In this document: positions 1-5,619 of the stretch, in pieces
Position numbering within the stretch: position 1 is the first letter of the stretch
Layout of the letters: the number at the start of each line of letters is the position of its first letter
Made by a program: the position numbers and the translations under genes
Notes under the pieces: model-generated
Told to the model about the DNA's origin: nothing
Seen by the model: only the letters and a program-made list of their open reading frames with translations
The model's database searches: none
Origin: Lachnospiraceae bacterium UBA1729
GTDB taxonomy: Bacteria > Bacillota > Clostridia > Lachnospirales > Lachnospiraceae
Length of the DNA stretch: 8,915 nucleotides
Direction: 5' to 3'
NCBI GenBank assembly: GCA_002315945.1
Contig: DCIJ01000007.1
Span: forward strand, 14,154 to 23,068

Positions 1-108
1 CATATTGCAGAAGCCAGCTTCAAAGCCTTTGGAAAGGCACTTGATATGGCAACCTCTCACGAGCCAAGACTTGGTGATGTTGTCTGGTCAACAAAAGGAA
101 GTCTCTAA
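1..108 (+). CDS. hisB: Imidazoleglycerol-phosphate dehydratase, C-terminal end (partial)
   Basis: This is the 3' end of a plus-strand gene whose start lies outside the window. Reading from base 1 gives 35 residues, from HIAEASFKAFGKAL to WSTKGSL, then TAA at 106-108. The pattern His-x-x-Glu-(A/S)-x-F-K-A-F, about 18 further residues, then a terminal S-T-K-G-x-L is the characteristic tail of HisB. That enzyme is a Mn-dependent dehydratase converting imidazoleglycerol phosphate to imidazoleacetol phosphate in cytoplasmic histidine synthesis. The His and Glu at the start belong to the second metal-binding repeat (HH-x-x-E type) of the family. It is convergent with the ldt gene and is followed at once by a strong terminator. 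Only the tail is visible, so nothing can be said of its start, possible fusions or the rest of a his operon. Confidence 0.9.
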   Translation, partial: HIAEASFKAFGKALDMATSHEPRLGDVVWSTKGSL

Positions 109-117
109 TTCAATATC

Positions 118-155
118 CCCTCACTATTTCTACTGGAATAGTGAGGGTTATTTTA
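118..155 (+). terminator. Rho-independent terminator of hisB; hairpin also abuts the ldt stop codon
   Basis: A perfect 11-bp inverted repeat (CCCTCACTATT at 118-128 with AATAGTGAGGG at 137-147) can be extended by a U-G and a C-G pair to a UACU loop. It is followed on the plus strand by TTATTTTATT. It starts nine bases after the hisB stop. The right edge of the hairpin touches the TAA of the convergent ldt gene (148-150). On the minus strand the bases beyond the hairpin are not a good T run, so it should terminate hisB best and act on ldt mainly as a 3' stem. Confidence 0.85.
125..140. repeat. 16-bp repeat TATTTCTACTGGAATA, copy 1
   Basis: This exact 16-base sequence forms the upper stem and loop of the hisB terminator hairpin. 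It recurs in the same orientation at 3777-3792, upstream of ligA. It is itself an imperfect inverted repeat with a TACT centre. The two copies bracket the ligA-coaX-ldt unit. Confidence 0.6.
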
Positions 156-1002
156 TTATCAGATTATAGGAACTATCAGTAAACAGTCCTGTATTCTCAT
201 TCCAGGTCTTAACCCATATCTCATATTTTCCAGGAATATTAACATTATAAATACCCTGTATTTCAAGGCTATACTTATCTTCAGAAATTTCCTGGCCACT
301 TGCATTTAATACTTTAAGCTGCTTTTTTATTCCACCTATACTCTGGCCTTTTTCCAAAGTAAGATTTCCATCAGCATTCCTTACAGACACAGAATGCATC
401 ACCCTGAGCCATGGATTACTGCTGTCAGAATCAGTCGGATCCCATCCTGCCCTTGGATCATCCACGTTCATTTTTACAGTCCTTGGTTTTCCGAATGGTC
501 CAGGACTGGATGCATCGTCATACACGTCAACTTTAGTACCAGCAGGGCAATGCTCATAAATCCATTTCACGTCATTCACACACAGACGGATACATCCCAG
601 ACTGGCTTTGCTGCCAAGCTTATTGAACTCTTCCTTCTCAAGCTTTGCTCTGTCCTGTTTATAATATGGAACAGAATGAAACATAATATGGTTGTTAAAA
701 CGAATTGCATATTGCGCATAACTTCCATCCACCATATTTCTCCACTTATAATACTGGGTTGTCTTGAATCCACTTCCCATAGGAGTTCTGTTCATCTCTC
801 CTGCAGAACAGGAAAATCCACGAATGGGTAGCTTGGTTGCCTTGTCATATACCGTAACAGTGTTTTCGATTCTATTAACTCTGATATATACACTTGATTT
901 AGTTGTCTTATTTGATTTCGATGTTTTTGCCTGGGCACATAAAGACTGTGCCCCTGAAAAAAATATCAGAAGGCACAGTAAATAAATAACTATTTTCTTC
1001 AT
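148..1002 (-). CDS. Secreted L,D-transpeptidase (YkuD family) with C-terminal Ig-like domain
   Basis: Predicted extracytoplasmic enzyme that makes 3-3 cross-links in peptidoglycan or attaches proteins to it. Residues 2-25 form a signal peptide (KKIVIYLLCLLIFF core, likely cut near CAQA); the spacing does not fit a lipobox. A Ser/Thr/Lys-rich linker follows, then the YkuD catalytic domain (about 36-165) with the His motif HIMFHS (His109) and SLGCIRL, whose Cys137 is the expected nucleophile. The family's usual form is S-x-G-C-x-R. The last 75 or so residues (LTLEKGQSIG through NIPGKYEIWVKTWN) look like a beta-sandwich Ig-like module of the kind found in Firmicute surface proteins. The ATG at 1002 lies 7 bases beyond the coaX stop and gives a standard signal peptide. 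An in-frame ATG at 1026 would add eight residues and overlap coaX by 17 bases. Neither start has a well-spaced Shine-Dalgarno site, so the start is uncertain. It is last in the ligA-coaX-ldt unit. Confidence 0.88.
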   Translation of the reverse strand: MKKIVIYLLCLLIFFSGAQSLCAQAKTSKSNKTTKSSVYIRVNRIENTVTVYDKATKLPIRGFSCSAGEMNRTPMGSGFKTTQYYKWRNMVDGSYAQYAIRFNNHIMFHSVPYYKQDRAKLEKEEFNKLGSKASLGCIRLCVNDVKWIYEHCPAGTKVDVYDDASSPGPFGKPRTVKMNVDDPRAGWDPTDSDSSNPWLRVMHSVSVRNADGNLTLEKGQSIGGIKKQLKVLNASGQEISEDKYSLEIQGIYNVNIPGKYEIWVKTWNENTGLFTDSSYNLIIK

Positions 1003-1009
1003 AATCAGC

Positions 1010-1774
1010 TTATCTGTTCCTGTCATATATTATCTTAAGACCCTTCAGTAACAGGTCATCATCAATTCTGATAGGACGCTTGCACAAAGGGATAACAGTC
1101 TTGGCCAGTCCTCCAGTGGCAACAGCTGGCAGAGAATAACCCAACTCCTCTTCCATTCGTTCCAGCATACCGTCCAGAATACATGCTGCTCCGGTTAACA
1201 GTCCACTATTCATACAGTCAACAGTGTTCTTGCCAATATTCTTCTTAGGTGCGGTGAGACTAACCTTATAAAGCTGGGCTGCATTATTAGCCAGTGCTTC
1301 CATTGAAACTCTCACTCCCGGAGTAATGATTCCTCCAATATAGCTTCCAGATTTGTCAACCACAGACATGGTTGTTGCAGTTCCCATATCAATTACACAA
1401 ATTGGATATCCATACTCAACCATGGCAGCCACTGCATCAACAATAAGATCACTTCCCACAGTCTTGGGATTATCCATCTTAATATTAATTCCTGTTTTTA
1501 ATCCAGGTCCTACAATCTTGGGTTTTGAACCAATTATTTTTTCCACAGCGGTTGAAACAACTGAATCTAATGGTGGTACAACCGATGAAAGAATTGCTCC
1601 TTCGATACTGCTAATATCAACCTTATAAAGCTCCAGGACAGTTTTAAAGCCAACTGCATACTCCAGCGCAGTCTTAGATTTATCTGTAGAAAGTCGCTCT
1701 ACAAAATAAGTTTTCTCATCATCTATACAACCAATAACTATATTGGTATTTCCCATGTCTATTGCAAGTATCAT
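1010..1774 (-). CDS. coaX: Type III pantothenate kinase
   Basis: Phosphorylates pantothenate to 4'-phosphopantothenate with ATP, the first step of coenzyme A synthesis, in the cytoplasm. The 254-residue length is normal for CoaX. Visible hallmarks are the N-terminal phosphate loop ILAIDMGNTN (residues 2-11), the stretch VGPGLKTGINI with the following DNPKTVGSD segment, the second phosphate motif VIDMGTATT near residue 130, GGIITPGVRVSMEAL just after it, and the conserved C-terminal block ATGGLA...DDDLLLKGLKIIYDRNR. The usual Arg in the ADRI segment is Leu here (SDLIVDAVAA). The start is well supported: GGAG lies five bases before the ATG. It begins 25 bases after ligA ends, and its stop is 7 bases from the next start, so the three genes are probably co-transcribed. 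Type III enzymes are known to be insensitive to CoA feedback; that is family knowledge, not visible here. Confidence 0.97.
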   Translation of the reverse strand: MILAIDMGNTNIVIGCIDDEKTYFVERLSTDKSKTALEYAVGFKTVLELYKVDISSIEGAILSSVVPPLDSVVSTAVEKIIGSKPKIVGPGLKTGINIKMDNPKTVGSDLIVDAVAAMVEYGYPICVIDMGTATTMSVVDKSGSYIGGIITPGVRVSMEALANNAAQLYKVSLTAPKKNIGKNTVDCMNSGLLTGAACILDGMLERMEEELGYSLPAVATGGLAKTVIPLCKRPIRIDDDLLLKGLKIIYDRNR

Positions 1775-1779
1775 TTTGA

Positions 1780-1789
1780 CTCCACTCCT
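1780..1789 (-). promoter_or_regulatory. Ribosome binding site of coaX
   Basis: On the minus strand AGGAGTGGAG precedes the coaX ATG, with the proximal GGAG five bases from it. It is the clearest Shine-Dalgarno sequence in the ligA-coaX-ldt unit and fixes the coaX start. Confidence 0.8.
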
Positions 1790-1799
1790 GTAAATAGTA

Positions 1800-3755
1800 C
1801 TATTTTAAGTACTGATCAATAAAATCAGCTTCAGATATAATTAATACTCCCAGCTCCTTGGCCTTCTTATTTTTTGAAGACTGACTGGCCACATCATTAT
1901 TTATCAACGCCCTGGTCTTTTGAGTTACACTACCGGTAACCTTGCCACCCTTTTTCTCAATGGCCTCTTTCATGGCATCTCTGTTTTCATAGATATTAAG
2001 AGAACCTGTAATGACAAAATTCATTCCCTTTAATGTCTGTTCTGCTTCATCCTCTGCAACAAAATTAATGAATAACTCCTGAAGAAGATTTAATACCTCA
2101 GCTCTTCTTTTTTCATTGCTGAAATACTGAACAAATCCCTGACCTATTACCTCACCCACACCATCTATTTCAGAAAGCACCTGGCTATCAGCGTCAATAA
2201 TTTTATCTACATCTCCACCAAAATATTTACAGATTAATTTTGCATTAGCAACACCAATATTAGGAATTCCAATGCCAAATAATACCCGATGCAGTTCAGT
2301 TGTTCTTGAATTATTCACAGCATTAATCAGATTTTCATAGCTTTTTTCGCCAAATCCTTCCATGCCAACAATTTCGTCTCTGTAACGATCCAGATGATAG
2401 AGGTCTGCAAATTCATGAATATATCCTTTTTCAATGAATTTTTCAAGTGTAGCCTCCGAGAGACCATCAATATTCATTGCATTTCTGCTTACAAACTGAG
2501 TATAAGTTCCAATTCGTTTTGCCTGACAGTCTGGATTGGTACAGTATAAGCTTTTAGCCTGCACCTCTGCTCGAACAGTTGTCTTTTCACCACATACAGG
2601 GCATACATCCGGAATTGGCAGTCCGCCGCTCTGGGTCAGATTGCTTCCAACCTGAGGAATAATCATATTGGCCTTGTAGACAGTAATATGATCTCCAATA
2701 CCCAACTTTAATCCCTCAATAATACTAATATTATGCAGGCTCGCCCTGGATACAGTTGTTCCTTCCAGTTCCACAGGCTCAAAGATAGCCACAGGATTTA
2801 TTAGCCCAATTCTACTGGGGGACCACTCAACGTCAAGCAAAACAGTCTCTGCCAGTTCGTCTGCCCATTTGAACGCAATCGAATCTCTTGGAAACTTGGC
2901 TGTAGTACCCAAGCTTTTTGCGTACTCTATGTCGTCAAGTGTAAGCACCAGTCCATCTGAGGGGATTTCATACTCTGAAATTCTGTCTTCAAACTGACCA
3001 ACAGTCTGAACCACATTCTGAGAATTAACCTTGAAATACTCGACGCATTCAAATCCCAGCGACTTAAGAAATTCCATCTGCTCACTTCTTTTCGTAAAAT
3101 CAGGTCCCGATACAAATGAAAATGCAAAAAACCTGACTCTTCTGGACGCAGTAATATGATTATCCAGCTGACGCACAGAACCACTGCATAGATTTCTGGG
3201 ATTTTTATATCTGGGTTCACCCTCCGGGAGTGCTTCATTTATCTCTTCAAAATCAGAGTAGGATATTACCGCCTCTCCCCTGAGTACCAGTTCTCCTTCA
3301 TAGGGAATCTTATGAGGCAGATTTAAAAAGGTAAGTGCATTACCTGTAATTACCTCTCCAATCTCTCCATTACCTCTGGTTACCGCTTTGCTAAGCATTC
3401 CACCTGTATATGTCAGCACTATGGTTAACCCGTCCAGCTTCCAGCTGAGCAGGCCCTCATAACCGCCTAAAAAAGAGGCCAGATCCTGGCGTTCCTTAGT
3501 CTTGTCCAGGGATAACATACTGGATGCATGTCTTTCCTTAGGAAGCGAATCAACAGCCTCATAGCCTACAGTAACTGTGGGACTGCCTGCCAGAACAACT
3601 CCAGTGATCTTCTCCAGCTCCACCAGCCTGTCATACAAAGCATCATATTCCAGATTAGACATAATCTCGTTGTCCATGGAATAATAGGCTTTGGAGGCCT
3701 CCCTCAGGGTTTCACTTATTTTTTTCATTTCGTCAATTAATTTTGTATTTTCCAT
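1800..3755 (-). CDS. ligA: NAD+-dependent DNA ligase (divergent)
   Basis: Seals nicks in DNA using NAD+; acts in replication and repair. From the ATG at 3755 it is 651 residues, slightly under the usual 670. Domains in order: domain Ia (1-60), with EYDALYDRL conserved; adenylation domain with WKLDG (nucleophile Lys106), RGE (160-161), NPRN and VRQLD; OB fold (about 305-380) with SRIGLINPV and a VELEGTTVSRASLHN block; Cys4 zinc finger (Cys385, 388, 405, 410); helix-hairpin-helix repeats (about 425-560); C-terminal BRCT (about 575-651). By alignment from memory several usually conserved residues differ: EPKIDG-type Glu is Ser104, motif IV DGVVxK is DGLVLT (Thr272 for Lys), RGDG is RGNG, and in domain Ia the usual His and Asp are Tyr25 and Asn34. 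The frame stays open to a GTG at 3818, but that lies in the upstream terminator hairpin, so ATG 3755 was chosen; ATG 3764 is also possible. Confidence 0.94.
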   Translation of the reverse strand: MENTKLIDEMKKISETLREASKAYYSMDNEIMSNLEYDALYDRLVELEKITGVVLAGSPTVTVGYEAVDSLPKERHASSMLSLDKTKERQDLASFLGGYEGLLSWKLDGLTIVLTYTGGMLSKAVTRGNGEIGEVITGNALTFLNLPHKIPYEGELVLRGEAVISYSDFEEINEALPEGEPRYKNPRNLCSGSVRQLDNHITASRRVRFFAFSFVSGPDFTKRSEQMEFLKSLGFECVEYFKVNSQNVVQTVGQFEDRISEYEIPSDGLVLTLDDIEYAKSLGTTAKFPRDSIAFKWADELAETVLLDVEWSPSRIGLINPVAIFEPVELEGTTVSRASLHNISIIEGLKLGIGDHITVYKANMIIPQVGSNLTQSGGLPIPDVCPVCGEKTTVRAEVQAKSLYCTNPDCQAKRIGTYTQFVSRNAMNIDGLSEATLEKFIEKGYIHEFADLYHLDRYRDEIVGMEGFGEKSYENLINAVNNSRTTELHRVLFGIGIPNIGVANAKLICKYFGGDVDKIIDADSQVLSEIDGVGEVIGQGFVQYFSNEKRRAEVLNLLQELFINFVAEDEAEQTLKGMNFVITGSLNIYENRDAMKEAIEKKGGKVTGSVTQKTRALINNDVASQSSKNKKAKELGVLIISEADFIDQYLK

Positions 3756-3762
3756 GGAGAGC

Positions 3763-3771
3763 ATTATACCA
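3763..3771 (-). promoter_or_regulatory. Extended -10 promoter of ligA, predicted leaderless start
   Basis: On the minus strand TGGTATAAT is a perfect -10 hexamer with the TGN extension. No convincing -35 is seen at 16-18 bases. The A of the ligA ATG (3755) is the eighth base after the hexamer, so the transcript would begin at or within a base or two of the initiation codon. No Shine-Dalgarno sequence lies before this ATG. The start site is inferred from spacing. Confidence 0.6.
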
Positions 3772-3776
3772 CATCT

Positions 3777-3792
3777 TATTTCTACTGGAATA
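3777..3792. repeat. 16-bp repeat TATTTCTACTGGAATA, copy 2
   Basis: Exact second copy of the sequence at 125-140. Here it lies just upstream of the ligA -10 element, between it and the terminator of the permease gene, where a -35 element or an activator site would be expected. Confidence 0.6.
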
Positions 3793-3794
3793 CT

Positions 3795-3832
3795 ATAAAA
3801 ATAAAAGAACCCCTCCACAATATGCAGAGGGG
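3795..3832 (-). terminator. Rho-independent terminator of the EIIC-like permease gene
   Basis: On the minus strand CCCCTCTGCA, a TAT loop and TGTGGAGGGG pair over ten positions (two of them G-U), and are followed by TTCTTTTATTTTTATA. It begins 37 bases after the permease stop codon and separates that gene from ligA. Its presence argues against ligA starting at the upstream GTG at 3818. Confidence 0.88.
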
Positions 3833-3869
3833 AATTATTAGTGCTTAATTCTTTTGAATTTTAATTCTA

Positions 3870-5450
3870 TTATTCCTCAGTTTTCTTAGCCTTCTTGCTT
3901 TCAAGCTTGTTAGCCGCAACAGTGAACACAAAAGCACAGGCTGCAGCCACCAGCATTGCCAACAGGAAGTAGAGACCCTTGCCCTCATTAGCCATAAGAG
4001 GTGCAGAAAAACATGGAACATATGCAGTTCCTCTAACATCAAAGGCACCAACCACAACGCCAGATATCATGGCAGAAATCAGAGCACCACCAAATACCAG
4101 CTTGCTGGAGAACATAAATGGATAGGCTGCCTCAACGAAGGTACCAAATCCAACATTTACAATAAATCCAGGAAGTGCAACAGCGGCTTCACTCTTCTGC
4201 TTGGGGAATAAAATATTAGCAAGAGTAATACCGGCAGATACCATAACAAGACCAGTCATATCTATTGCTCCAAGGAATGAGAAACCAGTCTGTTCCATCT
4301 CAAGCAGAACAATAGGTAAGATGGCTGCATGATAAACACCACCAATAATAGCAGGCCAGATCAGCAATCCAGCAACTGCACCAGCAATAATTGCATTCCA
4401 TGAAATACAGTAATTAATAGCATCACATATTGCATTACCAATAATAAGTGCTACAGGGGCGATTGCATATTTTCCAACCAGACCAACCAACAGTCCGCCC
4501 AGACCGCCAGCTGCAATATTAGCTGTGGTACCAGGAACTTTATGTCTGAAGCAGAAAACAATAATATAGTAGCTTGAAATACCAGCTAAAATACCACACA
4601 GTAAACCGCCTACAATACCACCATCTACAGATAAGAAACCTGCCACAATACCTGCTACAACGCCAACATCATCAAGTCCAGAAACCTGTTTTGCTGCAAT
4701 TGCACATATTACTATTGGAATAGCACCTACAAGGATATCGAATATTCCTGAGAGGCTGTCGCATCCTGGGATTTTAGAGCATGCCATGCAGAGAGCCATG
4801 GCAATAAACGCAGGCAGGGAAGTCATCATAATGCCTCTGAAGCTGATTCGCTTCCAGATATTAGTTTCAGCCTTACTTGCAGCAATAGCTCCAGTATTAC
4901 CTATTACAGGCATATACTTAAGTCCCCATTCTTTGGATAAAGCTGTAGTAAAAGCAACAGCTCTGGTTCTGTTGGTTGTTCCAGTAGTACCAGATGCAGA
5001 TATTACTCTGCAGCCCAAAGCCTGAGTTCTGGCAACACCACTACCACCAGTTCCAGCCATTGGAATCTGCTTCTGGCTGGCAGCTGTAAAAGCTTTATTA
5101 TTAGCACCTTCAGGATCGGCAGATACAAACATGATTCCGTCAACACTGCCCTCTTCGATCATCTTGGCTAAAGCCTCGTCACTTTCCTTGGCTTTTTCAT
5201 TAACCTGGGCCAATGTACCTTCAAAAGTAGCAACATGCTTTCCATCCTTCAACTCAAAAAGTGTAGCTGCTGATTCAGGACCCACATTATCCAGTGAACC
5301 AGATGCCAGAACATACTGAAGTGCAACCAGCTCCATTCCGGCTGATTCAGCCTGCATGATTACTTCTTTCATCATGTTATCAATGTTGTTTCCTCCCTGA
5401 GTATAAAGATTTCCTCCGCTGGATCCAACAAATGCAATTTTTTTACTCAT
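3870..5450 (-). CDS. PTS EIIC-like sugar permease with an unrecognised soluble N-terminal domain
   Basis: A 526-residue two-part protein. Residues 1 to about 190 are soluble and look like an alternating alpha/beta fold with glycine loops: KKIAFVGSSGGN at the N-terminus, a central DGIMFVSADPEG strand and loop, and a run of GTGGSGVAR and SGTTGTTNRTR. I do not recognise the family; it could be a Rossmann-like or periplasmic-binding-protein-like fold. From about 200 to 515 come roughly ten hydrophobic segments with GGVYHAAILPIVLLEME and TFVEAAYPFMFSSKL. These resemble the His and Glu (ITEP-like) signature regions of the glucose/beta-glucoside EIIC superfamily, which carries sugar across the membrane. 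No phosphocysteine motif of EIIB (such as CPTGIAHT) and no EIIA are present in it or beside it. The ATG at 5450 has AGGGG six bases upstream; the longer frame to TTG 5468 would swallow that site. It is a single-gene unit between two terminators. Substrate unknown; a role as sensor or non-PTS transporter cannot be excluded. Confidence 0.72.
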   Translation of the reverse strand: MSKKIAFVGSSGGNLYTQGGNNIDNMMKEVIMQAESAGMELVALQYVLASGSLDNVGPESAATLFELKDGKHVATFEGTLAQVNEKAKESDEALAKMIEEGSVDGIMFVSADPEGANNKAFTAASQKQIPMAGTGGSGVARTQALGCRVISASGTTGTTNRTRAVAFTTALSKEWGLKYMPVIGNTGAIAASKAETNIWKRISFRGIMMTSLPAFIAMALCMACSKIPGCDSLSGIFDILVGAIPIVICAIAAKQVSGLDDVGVVAGIVAGFLSVDGGIVGGLLCGILAGISSYYIIVFCFRHKVPGTTANIAAGGLGGLLVGLVGKYAIAPVALIIGNAICDAINYCISWNAIIAGAVAGLLIWPAIIGGVYHAAILPIVLLEMEQTGFSFLGAIDMTGLVMVSAGITLANILFPKQKSEAAVALPGFIVNVGFGTFVEAAYPFMFSSKLVFGGALISAMISGVVVGAFDVRGTAYVPCFSAPLMANEGKGLYFLLAMLVAAACAFVFTVAANKLESKKAKKTEE

Positions 5451-5456
5451 CTCTTT

Positions 5457-5461
5457 CCCCT
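5457..5461 (-). promoter_or_regulatory. Ribosome binding site of the permease gene
   Basis: AGGGG on the minus strand lies six bases before the ATG at 5450. It supports that start over the TTG 18 bases further upstream. Confidence 0.75.
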
Positions 5462-5500
5462 CGCTCAATTTATTAGCTATGATACCACTTTTTCACTTTA

Positions 5501-5512
5501 ACGTTGCAACGT
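5501..5512. promoter_or_regulatory. Perfect 12-bp palindrome, candidate operator of the permease gene
   Basis: ACGTTGCAACGT is its own reverse complement. It falls about 15-27 bases downstream of the start site predicted from the -10 element at 5534-5539, where a bound repressor would block transcription. Dyads of this size and AACGTT-type half-sites are common for LacI-family sugar repressors; that link is an inference. The flanking TACCAC (minus strand 5516-5511) and GTGGTA (5488-5483) could also pair in the RNA leader. Confidence 0.5.
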
Positions 5513-5533
5513 GGTAATACGTCAACGAATTGA

Positions 5534-5542
5534 ATTATAACA
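5534..5542 (-). promoter_or_regulatory. Extended -10 promoter of the permease gene
   Basis: TGTTATAAT on the minus strand is a consensus -10 with TG extension. No good -35 stands 17 bases upstream, because that position is occupied by the T run of the clpC terminator. A start near 5527 would leave a leader of about 75 bases containing the 12-bp palindrome. A perfect 10-bp dyad (ATACATGTAT, 5542-5551) sits just upstream. Confidence 0.55.
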
Positions 5543-5552
5543 TACATGTATA

Positions 5553-5595
5553 CAAAAAATAAACAGTCAAACCCAAAATCATGGATCTGACTGTT
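5553..5595 (-). terminator. Rho-independent terminator of clpC
   Basis: On the minus strand AACAGTCA (5595-5588) pairs perfectly with TGACTGTT (5569-5562). Five further pairs (two G-U) lead to an eight-base loop, and the stem is followed by TATTTTTTG. It begins 24 bases after the clpC stop codon. Confidence 0.9.
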
Positions 5596-5619
5596 ATTCT
5601 TATACATAAAAGTATCATA

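Noticed and set aside
3756..3818. Longer ligA reading frame starting at GTG 3818
   Set aside because: The extra 21 codons run through the permease terminator hairpin and its T run and the ligA promoter, and the added residues do not resemble LigA.
5451..5468. Permease start at TTG 5468
   Set aside because: It would place the AGGGG ribosome binding site inside the gene; the ATG at 5450 has correct spacing and begins the conserved-looking MSKKIAFVG.
5562..5575. TTGACT on the minus strand as -35 of the permease promoter
   Set aside because: It is the 3' arm of the clpC terminator and lies 25 bases from the -10 hexamer, too far for a normal spacer.
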